From Stenocarpella maydis (Eukaryota > Ascomycota > Sordariomycetes > Diaporthales > Diaporthaceae): 64,000 nucleotides of DNA. The stretch spans positions 130,168 through 194,167 of the forward strand of contig NQMI01000093.1 of the NCBI GenBank assembly GCA_002270565.1, in the 5' to 3' direction. A program made the translations under genes and the position numbers. Below, piece by piece: positions 54,252 through 64,000 of the stretch (position 1 is its first letter; every line of letters starts with the position of its first letter). The notes below the pieces were generated by a model. The model had not been told where the DNA came from, made no database searches, and saw only the letters and a list, made by a program, of their open reading frames with translations.

Positions 54252-55520
54252 CTACAACGTCTCGAGTGCATAGTCCGGGTCTCCGTTCGGTAAATATGGG
54301 TTAAATCTAGAGCCACGGAACCGAGACTCTACCAGAGCATTTGCCCTGACTTCCTCCAATATGCCACTTGAACTCTGCAGCCTCTCGCGCATGGCCAGTT
54401 GCATCTCCATTGTGTTCATGTCCAACCCACCTATAGCGAAAATGGTGCCCAAGAGAAACTTGAGACAAGCGAAAATCTTCACAGCCTTTTCCAACGGAAT
54501 AAGTTCCGCGTCGAAAATGGCCTCGAGCTCTATTCTGGTGTTCCAGGGATGTACGTTGAAAGTCAGATAAAACGGCCAGACTCCAATTGCGATCTTCTCG
54601 GCCCTGCTTCTCTGTAGCCTCAGCGACGCCGTCGTCGGTTCCTCATGCGCATCGTGGTCGTTTACCAAGACCCAATACACTGAAGACTCAATGTGTGACC
54701 AGAGCTGACTCTGCAATGCCACGCTATGCTGCAAGACCAGGACTTCTATCGTGTGCTTCTGGACCAGAGCAGCGTGTTCACGTATGGTTTTCAAATCAAT
54801 GCCAACGCAGACTGGAAATGCGCCAACCACGGGTGCCGCAAGATCTCCTACCCCAGGGAAAGAGCTACCTGGGCCGTTGACCTCATTCACCGTCAAGGTG
54901 TCATTCGACTCTTCGACGGCAGCAACTGCCAGCTTCCAACAGCTTAGAAGCAGACTCGAGTGTGATACTTTTAAGTTCTCGAGGACTGGTAATTCGGCAA
55001 CTATGGTCATGCGCCTGCTGTTTTTAGCAAGATATTTGCTCCATTGTAGGTTGGATGGCGAGGCGAACTGGCGGCCAAGATACTCCCCGCGCAGGAGCGA
55101 CGATCCAGGGGACGCATCGAGACTTTGTTGACAAATATGCGCAATAAAATCCCTATAGGATGGACGAATAGAGGGCAGGCATCCGTGTTGGTAGGCGTAG
55201 TCCATATCATCGCAGATCAGGATGCGGCTCCATTGATCCGTAGGAACTGTAAGCGGCCCGTGCGTCGCTCCGGAAGCCTTTCCTCCAGGAGAATCAGGCC
55301 TAATTAGCCATAGTGTAGTTTTATTTCCATCCCCAACACAACCTCCATCCGGGAGGAAGAATTCTCGTTGCCTCGTATGGTGCATACACAACCTCCGCGG
55401 TATACCCGGGTCAGCGCAGTGACTCAAGCACAGGCACCTTACCTTAAACGGCAACATGCCGCAAAAGGCAGCAACATCCAATATAGGAAGGCACCCCCAA
55501 AAGAGTAAAGACTCCAGCAT
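54252..55520 (-). CDS. Degenerate NRPS condensation-domain-like protein (422 aa)
   Basis: The frame contains the C-terminal half of a fungal condensation domain: AYQHGCLPSIRPSYRDFIAH, then LGRQFASPSNLQW, LLLSCWKLAVAAV, a gap, GPGSSFPGVGDLAAPVVGAF and PFYLTFNVHPW with IFDAELIP. In working domains HHxxxDG lies before the first block. Here that place reads LWLIRPDSPGGKASG and no His-His pair is present, so condensation activity is unlikely. No adenylation or carrier domain adjoins it. A short intron may hide near PFKVRC (GTAAGG), which would change the N-terminus. It may be a relic of a large synthetase, or a stand-alone copy with a new role. A 23-A run lies just upstream of the start (55533-55555). 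Confidence 0.5.
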   Translation of the reverse strand: MLESLLFWGCLPILDVAAFCGMLPFKVRCLCLSHCADPGIPRRLCMHHTRQREFFLPDGGCVGDGNKTTLWLIRPDSPGGKASGATHGPLTVPTDQWSRILICDDMDYAYQHGCLPSIRPSYRDFIAHICQQSLDASPGSSLLRGEYLGRQFASPSNLQWSKYLAKNSRRMTIVAELPVLENLKVSHSSLLLSCWKLAVAAVEESNDTLTVNEVNGPGSSFPGVGDLAAPVVGAFPVCVGIDLKTIREHAALVQKHTIEVLVLQHSVALQSQLWSHIESSVYWVLVNDHDAHEEPTTASLRLQRSRAEKIAIGVWPFYLTFNVHPWNTRIELEAIFDAELIPLEKAVKIFACLKFLLGTIFAIGGLDMNTMEMQLAMRERLQSSSGILEEVRANALVESRFRGSRFNPYLPNGDPDYALETL

Positions 55521-55532
55521 TTTGCAGAGACC

Positions 55533-55555
55533 AAAAAAAAAAAAAAAAAAAAAAA
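55533..55555. repeat. Poly-A tract (23 A)
   Basis: Homopolymer about 12 bases upstream of the NRPS-like ATG on the opposite strand, seen there as poly-T. Length is likely variable or assembly-sensitive. Confidence 0.9.
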
Positions 55556-55899
55556 GACACTCTAGATGCCTGCCCAGGTGCAGTACAGCTATACTGGTAT
55601 GCTGGCGTCTACTATCTATGACAGTTACTAGGCTTGTGCTAGTTGGACTTGGTAAAAGTGGCTGAAGATTTTATAATGTGTTCTGTGTTCTGTGTTCTGT
55701 GTTTTGTGCTTAAGCTGGAATTGTCACCAGAACTCCAAGTATATCAGCTAGAGCTAAAGCGCACTCCTCGAGCTTGAACCACACAAGACATTCTCATTTA
55801 TAATCCCTCGCGACTCTCTGCAGCCGGTCCAAGAGCGGGTCCAAGATCGAGCGAAGCAACAGTTTGATTATCCTGCTCTTTCCGTCACATGAAGAAGAA

Positions 55900-57807
55900 C
55901 TAGAATATCGCACATGTTACCGCCATAGCAGCCGCCATACATGTGTATAGAGGTGTGAGCCAGGGATCACGCGACACCGGCGCGATCGCGACACCCAGGA
56001 CGGCAGTTAGGGCGCCGAAGCTCTGGGCGATGGCCTGCATTAATGATCGCATGTCGACTGGAGCTTGGCTGTATGCGTACTCGGTAGCGGTGATCTGGCT
56101 GAAGATCTCAGCGATCGACTGCAGCACGTAAACTGGAATCTGGGCGAATGCCGAGACGTTGTTTGGTAGAGTGCCGTTCGGAGAGTCGGGGCATGCCATT
56201 AGGTGCTCGTAGCAAGGGCCGCGACTGTAGATCAGGGCTTGCAAGCCTGCAACGTATGCCATGGAAACAGTGAGGATTATGAACCCGACGAAAATGCGAG
56301 ATAGCTGCGGGAGTTTGACACCTCTGGACCGCAAGAATGGGAAAACGACTTGTTCGAAACAAGGAATTAAGATTACAAGCACAACCGGGTTTAGAAAATA
56401 TAGCATGTCATTTGGGACCCCGATCGTGTTCATCTGTCCTGCTTGGGAGATGAGGTTGTTCTCTCCCTGATCCCAGCAAAGCCAGGCGATCGTGAAGGTG
56501 GAACTGTGCGTGGGTTTGTTAGATACGGCCATGACTAAATAATGTGCAATGATGAGTGGGGAACATTTATTGAAGGGGGGGGGGGGGCAACTTACAAAAT
56601 ACGGCACGCCTTCCAGGTGTCGGACATATCCTTGAAGAACTTCGCATCATGAGTGGCCTCTTGAAAGCCTTCAACCGCGTTGCTGGCCTTAGAATGCTTC
56701 AAACGCGCTCATAGGCGTGCGACCACATATGCCGTCGTGCGAGCCAAATTTCCCTTCGACGGGCCGTGCTTAACTAGGGAGAGAGGATATTAGTCCCCAA
56801 AGAGTGTAATGTTTAAAATAGAGAGAGCATCAACAGAGCCGAAGCGTGCGGGTGCGGCTTACCAAATAACTTGCTGGAGGCGACAAAGATTATCATGGCC
56901 AGTACAATGAGGATGAGGGGCATCAGAAATGCCACACCAAAACCAATATTCTTTTCCAACAGGGTAGTAATGATACCGGTCAAAGACCCGACGTTGATCA
57001 TCCTAGCGGTCATTGATTAGCAGATTATCGCTACTCTGGATCAGCAGAATCTTACCAGTAATAAGCACTGTAAATGTACTGCAGTGTGATACCTCGATCC
57101 AACTTGACCAACCTTCCCCTTTTATCGTGAAAAGCCTCCGTAAAGCCCGGCAAATACTGGCCTCCTGCATAAGGTATGTAAGCATATCCCATTCTTCCTC
57201 CACAATCGCTGCAATGAACCTACCGATGAAAGCATTCATGTCTGTCCTGATACCCCCTGAGCCGTTTGCAATAAGGAAGAAGCACACGAGTAAGGTTTCG
57301 AGGCCGGCAGTTCGGGCAACTTCAGGGTGAAAAGAAACGACGCAAAGAAGGCCTAGACTAATGGAATATATTCTATGCGACGACATCAGACCAAATGACT
57401 TGATGAGTAGGGCCAAAAAGAGCAACTTGCGGAAAGGAATAGAGAATCATCCTATGTCGTCCCCACAGGCTATCAGCTAGCAGTGCGCCGACGAAAGGTG
57501 TGACCGAGTTCACCAACGTGAAACCAAATTGAACCTGGGTGGCTTTTGCTTGCCCCAGCCCCAAGACACCGGGTCGCGACTTGCGGAATGGTGGATTTTT
57601 GCACATAATTCTCTGCAAATTAATTAGTCTGCCTGTCCTTTTCAGGTTTCCTTAGCTTTGGCGCGCCCACCAACGTGTCATTATCATGGAGCCGTATTAA
57701 GCAGCGCGCTCCATCATCCCGGCTCTTGTGGCCAGCCATAATCTCAGCGGGATCTTGTCTCGTATCAAGATGGGCGCGTCGCCGACAGGAGACGTAGCAC
57801 TTTGCAT
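55900..57807 (-). pseudogene. Disrupted POT/PTR2-type peptide transporter
   Basis: Proton-coupled oligopeptide transporter family. The readable order is PLRLWLATRAGMMERAA; NYVQ; RPGVLGLGQAKATQ and VGALLADSLWGRHRM; FLIANGSGGIRTDMNAFIG; LVKLDRGITLQYIYSAYYW; MINVGSLTGIITTLLEKNIG; FFKDMSDTWKACRIF; and, from 56500, WLCWDQGENNLISQAGQMNT to the end. Several introns are well formed (57002-57056, 56812-56862). Lesions are a TAA right after MMERAA (57699-57697), a frameshift between NYVQ and RPGVLG (about 57560), doubtful continuity near ILYSF, and a TGA (56711-56709) in a place fit for Trp. With so many breaks, loss of function is likely, although the last third is well preserved. Confidence 0.65.
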
Positions 57808-59245
57808 GCCTGTTGAGGTTGTCGAAAGGAAGGGAATCTGCGCGTAGGTATGGTAGTCGTATGGAATATTCGGGCTGCCGTATGGCTAGAAAGGAAACAC
57901 AAGGTGAGCTCCTGCTTAATAACACTCTCAAAAGCTATCAGATGCTGCTGCATCCTCGGGTGGGATCGATGGTAGGTAAGTCCCTCTCGAAATTATTTTC
58001 ACGCGACCCAGAGTCACAAATGCTTTCAGTGGCTAGTGGTTGCAGGCCTGGCAATCCTGTATGATTACTGGCCCTCCAACTGCAGCAGAAAGAGGTAGTA
58101 GGCCACAATGAAGCAAGCAGTCTGTAAATGGTAATTGACTAAATCGAATTGGGATGAGGGGCATTGGACCCGAAGCTGTCTGCTTGCCTAGGTACAATAA
58201 TATGGGCCTAATATATTTAAGAGGCATGTATCAGATACACGTGTTTGTGAAAGAGAATTACGACGAATTATTGCACTGCACCCGATGCACCCGACACTAA
58301 ATACCTATGGAGCGTTGCCGTTTCTCGGTCTGATGGCGGACAACATCTGGTTTTGCCTTATTTTACGCCAGCTCCCCAATACCTAGTCAGGACTTTGTCT
58401 GCTGCGCCGCCTGTTGACAGCCATCCCGGTGAGCATATTCCGGTCAAGAGCAAGAGTAACCTCAACTTTTCGACAGAATGGCTTATGTCGAACTGACGCA
58501 TGATTATGGTTATGATCATGGTGATTATAGTCTACCGTCCAGATCAAAGTTTCGAATGCGTGCTGATGCAAGCTGTTGTTGAAGATAGAAAAAGAACTCG
58601 CGAGTACAATACAATCAGCCTCCTGCCAACTTCCGTTGATTTCGAGCCTCAAACAGAAACTTCAGAAAAGTATGACTGAGCTGAGATTAAAACGGTCCAC
58701 GCGCTCCGGAACAGCAGCATCAGGGGTTCCACGACAGACGTGCTTTTACGGAAGAGGCAAGCTCGGTCGGAACTTGTATTCATGTACACGGTGTTATCGC
58801 ACATTATGCTGTAGTGTCCAGGGAAGGTTTCTACATGGCAAGAGGATGAAATGATGCGAGCATACTCTACCATACGAGCGCCTGGTAGTTATCCCATCGA
58901 TGGTGGACACTAACTAGGCACACCCATGCAATGCGATGTATAACATAGAGGCATTCTACGGCCACATGCCATCTAGGTCGGTCCCATTACAATTTTGACA
59001 AAATGTATTCTTTTTAAATTCGCTATATCTCAGTAAGTCCGCCATTACCCTGGTCCTTCCTGCATCTCTCTAGCTTGTATCCGACTTTGACTGAATAATG
59101 CTAAGCTGTTGGTCACAGTCGAACTCATCTGTGTCTGAAAAGTCTTGTTGGGGCCTAGATAGAATACACGCCATGAATGAATCCAGATCATGAATGTCCG
59201 AGGATCTGTTGTTGGCGAGTATCTCTTCCAGGAAGGCGACCCTAC
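57808..59245. other. Intergenic region
   Basis: No supported gene. The minus ORF 58383-58652 has a His/Asn-rich part due to a GATTAT-like repeat. Otherwise featureless. Confidence 0.4.
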
Positions 59246-61204
59246 TCAGCCAAAACAGAGCCGCATTCTCAAGGGATGACCATGGGACGTGTGCCGCCTA
59301 TCCACAATCTGGCCCCACCACACGTTCTCGAAGCCCTTCAGTTCCTGTTCGGCCCAAACCTCTTCGAGCAAAGGTACAGCGTCTTGGAACATATGGTACC
59401 TAGTCCTCTCGTTCCAAGTAGAGCACAACTTTACCATCTCGGCTCGCGTCGACCTATCCCGTAGCTCGCAGCTCGCAAAGAAAAGAGGCAATAATGCTTG
59501 CCTGGAAATCATGTTGACGTCTCGGCACGATACGACGTGGTCCACGACAGCTCTCGCGCGGTACAATATATGCCCCGGGACAGGGGTCCCCAGCTTCCAC
59601 TGAAAGACCCTAAATATATAGAGCAGCAGGCCGTTCCTCCATGCTTCGGAGCAGTGCATGGCGTCCTGATCTTGATGCATACTATCCTCGTCCATGAAGG
59701 CCGCTGCCGCGGGTATATGGCACCAGGAATTGAGATATTGCTCAACTTCTGAAATCGCAGTGTCTTCAACCCCAGAATACGGCGCAGGGAATGCGGTGCG
59801 CCTCTCTGCGCTGAGGCGCGCCAGCCGCATCACTGTTATCACTAGGCTTGTCGGGCACCCGCACAGCCCAAAGAAGTCCCACTCTCGTTTGTGCTGGTTC
59901 GACAGCACGGCGTCAAAGTAGTCGTAAGAGAACGCGCATTCTTCCCTGGACAGGAGACTAATTATGGCATCCCACCTGGTGGGAGGCATTAGCGCCGCAA
60001 CTCGGAAAAACGGAGAAAAAGAAGTTTTACGTACCAGGTGAGTATCCCTATCTGAGTCTCAAACCGGGAGGTCAAGGGCAGCATCTTGATGCCACCGCAG
60101 GCTTCGAGGAGGTCATATGCCCCTACCAGATGTGTGCTCCAGTTTCCGAACATGGACTGGGTTTCCTAGGCTCACAATCAGTCAAGGTTGAGCTTTTTAG
60201 ACTGATAGCACAGGGAAGATTTGACCGACATCTAGCGAGAAGAGGATTACAATGGTGTCGATAATGGAATACATGGTCTCAATATCACTGAATGCGTCGA
60301 GGCCTTCGCGAAGCAGCTGAAGGGCGGTATGGCGATGACTCAGCGTCGAGTCGCTATTGACGTGATGACCCGCCAGCGCCATGACAGCGTGAACCAGAAA
60401 GACTGGTTCCGGGTCAAGGTCTGTGCGGTATCGAAATGGATTTATGCGTAGCTGCAAAGTCAGCGGGATGGTGCAGAACTCGGCGTTGTCTACAAGTTGT
60501 CAGCCTGACAGTCCCGAAGAAGGGGGTAGGGTGTAGCGAGATGCGTTACATCTGGTGAGTATTGGTCTAAATCGTTCCGTCAGACTTCTATATTCCACTG
60601 TGAGTAGTAGGGGCGGGCAGGAAGTCTTTGTCAAAGACGTCAGCACCGCAGCGTTCTGGCTCGAACTATCAAGATCGCGCTCATCGTTAACCTGGCTCGA
60701 AATACTGGTACTGCGCTCATCGGCAGTCAGGCTCGAGCCACCAACATTGCACTCATCGGCAGCCATAGGGTCCGCCGGATTTGAGGCTTGGCCTCCGGCT
60801 TGGCACGGGTTTGAACAAACTTCATTCGTGCCATCGGCTGTGTCCTGATCGGGAGTCGGTTCCGAGCTAATTGGTGATTGGTTTTCCAGAGAATCAAATG
60901 GCGAAGGGTAAGCCTCAATAGGAGGCTCATGGCCTTCTTCAGCGACAATTCCATTTTGTAATTGAGCCCTGTCCGTGGTTGCTAGGATGAAGTTCCCCGT
61001 CCCCCTCGACGAGCTGCTGGAGGGCGGCCTTGCATTCCTTGCGGCGGGGAGGGACGGAGAGCATCTTGCGCGACTATAGGATCTCTGAGGATTCTCCATG
61101 ACGAACTCAAATCCTTTCTGTGCATTTCTGCGCGGTGCTGCTCGCTTAGTCGGTTTCCTCGAAAGGGAAAACCCCAGCTGCCAAGACAGCTGCCTGTCTG
61201 ACAT
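59246..61204 (-). CDS. Fungal-specific transcription factor-like protein, four exons (591 aa)
   Basis: Exons are 61204-60550, 60489-60230, 60165-60035 and 59975-59246; introns are 59-64 nt and the sum is 592 codons. The N-terminal third is Ser/Pro/Asn-rich and starts basic (RKPTKRAAPRRNAQK), with GFEFVMENPQ as seen in Fungal_trans_2 proteins. The rest matches that regulatory domain: RFRPILTRYNAEFCTIPLTL across junction 1, INPFRYRTD, VMALAGHHVNSD, DTIVILFSLD, GNWSTHLVGAYDLLEACGG, WWDAIISLLSREECAFS and EWDFFGLCGCPTSLV. No Zn2Cys6 cluster (C-x2-C-x6-C) is visible in the N-terminal part, so DNA binding is unproven. It may regulate neighbouring metabolic genes. A CAA microsatellite lies in its promoter or leader. 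Confidence 0.85.
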
Positions 61205-61452
61205 TGTTCTTGATCAATCGTCGAACCGTGATACGAATCGATCCAAAGCCTGGAGGAAGACGAGAAAGATGATCTCGAGATGACAGTGTTTGAAGAGATG
61301 GGAACTCGTTGTCTCGTCAGAAGGGCCCGAGACTCTAGTTAAGGCTGGGATGCTATGGTAAGTCGATGAAGACTTGTCTGGCTGATATGCGACGTTGCAA
61401 GATGCGCACGTGACCTCATCTTCACTAAGCAACCAACAGGTGCAGCGCAATA
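61205..61452. other. Promoter/leader of the 59246 gene
   Basis: About 250 bases upstream of the transcription-factor-like ATG with short ORFs only. Confidence 0.4.
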
Positions 61453-61468
61453 CAACACCAACAACACC

Positions 61469-61563
<95 letters not shown>

Positions 61564-61564
61564 C
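61453..61564. repeat. CAA trinucleotide microsatellite
   Basis: About 35 units of ACA/CAA, pure after the first two interrupted units. On the minus strand the run is TTG and reads as poly-Leu or poly-Cys in chance ORFs. Confidence 0.95.
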
Positions 61565-61653
61565 TAATCCATGAATGTCTTTGCTCTCCGCCCCGGTGAG
61601 CAGTACTAGTAAGAATTTAACGTCCCAGCATCTTTCCTAGGCGGTCAACATAC

Positions 61654-62156
61654 GCCCACCCAGCTTTTTCCATATGCCCACCCAAGGATTTACATGCGCC
61701 CACTTAGAACTATAAAAAGCTATATATACAGCCTCATATAAAACTTAGTACCTTTTTTAAACAAGTTACTTCTACCTACCTAGAACCCCTGCTATAGCTA
61801 GGGATAGCCTTGCTTTACCTCTCTTTCTAAAGAGCCCCCTCCCTCTAGATAGCCCTTCCCTTCCCTTTAGATGGCCCCTCCAGAGGGCCTCTTTCTTTAG
61901 AGGGCCTTTTTAAAAAGAGAGGGGCTCTCTAGAGGGAAGGGCTGGGGCAGGGGCCCTTTGAAGGGAGGGGGGCTTTAGAGGGAGGGGGGTCTTTAAAAGA
62001 GACCTCGGGAGGTGGAGCAGGGCTATCCCTAGCTATGGCAGGGATATTAGAGAGCTATAGCAGGGGTTCTGGGTAGGCGGAAGGAAGTTATTTTAAAAGG
62101 TACTAAATTTTGTATGGGGTAGCACGCGGGGAATTTTATAGTTCTGGGTGGCGACA
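61654..62156. repeat. Foldback (inverted-repeat) element with 22-bp iterons
   Basis: Two arms of about 220 bases pair with each other. The left arm (from about 61694) holds AGAACTATAAAA, TTAGTACCTTTT, TAGAACCCCTGCTATAGCT and AGGGATAGCC in that order; the right arm repeats the same motifs in reverse complement. The centre is rich in CCCTCT/AGAGGG. On the left, GCCCACYCA-like iterons start at 61654, 61676 and 61698, exactly 22 bases apart. No coding capacity. It resembles a MITE or foldback transposon end with transposase-binding iterons. Confidence 0.75.
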
Positions 62157-64000
62157 TGATCAGTTCCAACAATGATGGATCCCAAGGTCATGACGCGAGC
62201 ACGACAGCAGCTGATTGGCTCCGCAAGCATTCGTTTAGACCGGAGGATTCTTGTCTCGATTGTTTAGGTAGCATTCAATACAACCGATCACTTCGATGGA
62301 ACAGAAAGCCCCCGATCTCTAAGCCTTGACTATCTGCCAAGAGGTGACCCAAGCCAATGTTATACCCAAACACCTCGAATGATAGGCAGATTAATTACAA
62401 AACACTGCTGCCAATTACGAACCGACTGATTCTCCAGGAGCTTGTTATACGTCGTGTACTTGCACAGGTTTAATAGTATGCTTGTCAAAGGTACGATGCT
62501 CTTTGATGCCGAGGTATTCAGGTGGGGAATTGGCTTTCTACTCCGTCATGCTGGCTGCGTCAACCAACTTGCATGATTGAGCGGGACCACCGCATATGCA
62601 GCTGCTCCGTCAGCACTTTATAGGAGTAATCCGCCTTGGTTGGACCGGGATTTCCTCGCATTGCGTGATAAGACAGTATCGTCACACAATTCTTAGTTTC
62701 CTCAGCGCAAGCGACCGATGATGGCAACATGGGCTGAATACCCTCTCAACTCTAGATTGCAGGTCTCATCCGATTTCCTGCCACCTGTGTCCTCACCTGC
62801 GTCGCACCAGAGTCGAATGAAGTTGCCTAAACTAAAATATATATATATATGTACAGTCAGTACTCAGCTGCTCATAACTGAAATTCAAGATGGCACATTT
62901 GAATTTGCCGACCACCACTTGTTCACAGTGACTGAAGCCGCCTACCATGGTCAGATGCAATGGTCGTGGCGCTGCTTAGTTTCAGGAGTTATGATTGAAG
63001 ATGACCCTGTCTTGTGGCAGACTGTTGCTGTTTGCGGTATCTGTATAGGCACGAAACAGAGGAGGGTGATTTAATCGTATCCTCAATATGGCCATGGACT
63101 CACAACTAGACGAATGCCTACGCAAATCAGAAACGAACTTACCCGACGACTGGACGTTGCAAGATTTGCCGTAATGCAATGCATGCACAGGCCATTTCGA
63201 TCAAAATAGTATTTAACTCGTCTTCAGTACAGCCAGCATGATTGCTCTATCTTTTGAACTTCTATTTCACTGTCTTTTAACTCATGTATAAGGCCAGAAA
63301 ACGGACACCCTCCCCTAATTAGCTATCATATCTCATGAACTAAAAAGTAGAATTAATAAATGCTAAGTAAACAGCCAGCAATTTTAAACTGCGGACGAGG
63401 ATTACCGAGCTCCGAAGTAGTGGGCGGGAGAAACTGGGCCAAGTTCAGAGGCAGGCCGCAGGACGAAGTGCGCAGGGTTGAAGGTACATGACAAGTCACT
63501 TATCAAGAGTGTTGGCTAATTCGCCGGCATTCCTTCGCGAGGCAGACTGCTACCAAGCGCAGACTCAGATGCTGTTCACTGTGACAGTTGAAGTCCTTAA
63601 AATGAACGCGGAGATTCGCACCCATAAAAACGGAGGGTATACGGATACAGCCCCCAGCGCTAGGCTGCAGCCAATTAGATCGCTTCATTGGCCCCACTTT
63701 CAACCATACCTCACCACCCCTTCAGTGCTTTTTGCAGCTACAGCACCTAATACACTGCAACGCCCCCATCACCACCAACTTACAAACAACAACCCTTAAT
63801 TAACGCTTTACTATAGCAATTAAATTCTCATCAGAATCAATTGTTTTTTATATTAAAAAGAAGATCTAATCAATCAGATATCAAATTTTCAGCATTACAG
63901 CAATAGCGCAGCTACCTAATTATTTAGGTCTTAAGGCGTAGTAGCAAGCTAACTATCACAACTGGAATACCAACATTACTGCTGCAAATCATTATTAACC
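62157..64000. other. Terminal gene-poor region
   Basis: No supported gene. The plus ORFs at 62718-63074 and 63488-63799 have no motif. A TA microsatellite (about 62838-62849) and AT-rich sequence from 63800 are present. Confidence 0.35.

Noticed and set aside
61339..61563. Poly-leucine ORF
   Set aside because: Translation of the CAA microsatellite.
1..64000. CRISPR arrays, bacterial operons, ribosome binding sites
   Set aside because: The spliced genes and families show a fungal nuclear genome; repeats present are satellites and transposon ends, not spaced CRISPR units.
1..64000. tRNA and rRNA genes
   Set aside because: A by-eye search for B-box-like GGTTCGANTCC with a matching A-box gave no convincing cloverleaf. 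A dedicated scan could still find one.

Overview
The window looks like a filamentous ascomycete nuclear genome, most likely a Pezizomycotina/Sordariomycete-type fungus. Genes are broken by short introns of about 50-145 nt with GT..AG ends and CTRAY-like branch points. The families are typical fungal ones: F-box-like, POT transporter, Fungal_trans_2 factor, kelch, FN3K, P450 and Sfk1. There are AT-rich pogo/Fot1-type transposon relics whose lesions are mostly C-to-T or G-to-A, as repeat-induced point mutation (RIP) would leave. No alignment could be run. All exon models were built by hand from reading frame and splice consensus.

Layout. 0-4 kb is the conserved end: NOB1 (+) and NOP10 (-) converge, and both act in ribosome/snoRNP biogenesis. 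4-25 kb holds three members of one F-box-like family (4.6-6.2, 14.0-15.3 and 21.5-23.2 kb, all minus), an unknown 584-residue protein with four exons, a small spliced membrane protein, a 74-residue acidic protein with an internal duplication, and a six-exon short-chain dehydrogenase/reductase. 25-33 kb is poor in genes: two tiny membrane ORFs, a wrecked pogo-type transposase, a broken UbiA-type prenyltransferase/terpene-cyclase gene and other AT-rich debris. 33-39 kb has a cytochrome P450, an unknown 363-residue protein with a hydrophobic glycine-rich segment, and two neighbouring copies of one fungal-only repeat-unit family. 40.8-42.7 kb is a pogo/Fot1-like element with both inverted ends preserved. 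43-48 kb has a secreted, membrane-anchored kelch protein, a Frag1/DRAM/Sfk1-like membrane protein and a 2EXR-type ORF with an early stop. 50.5-51.4 kb is a head-on fusion of two truncated pseudogenes (FAD-linked oxidase and GNAT acetyltransferase). 52.4-53.8 kb is a fructosamine-3-kinase-like gene with six exons. 54.2-61.2 kb has a degenerate NRPS condensation-type protein, a disrupted peptide transporter and a fungal-specific transcription factor without a zinc cluster. The last 3 kb holds a CAA microsatellite, a 460-bp foldback repeat and no convincing gene.

How the parts relate. The left edge is housekeeping. The remainder reads as accessory, fast-evolving sequence: lineage-specific paralogs, transposon remnants, and single enzymes or relics of specialised metabolism (UbiA-type, P450, SDR, FAD oxidase, GNAT, NRPS-C, POT, regulator). 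I see no intact biosynthetic cluster. At least five coding relics carry stops or frameshifts, which suggests an eroding metabolic or subtelomere-like region, although no telomere repeat is present.
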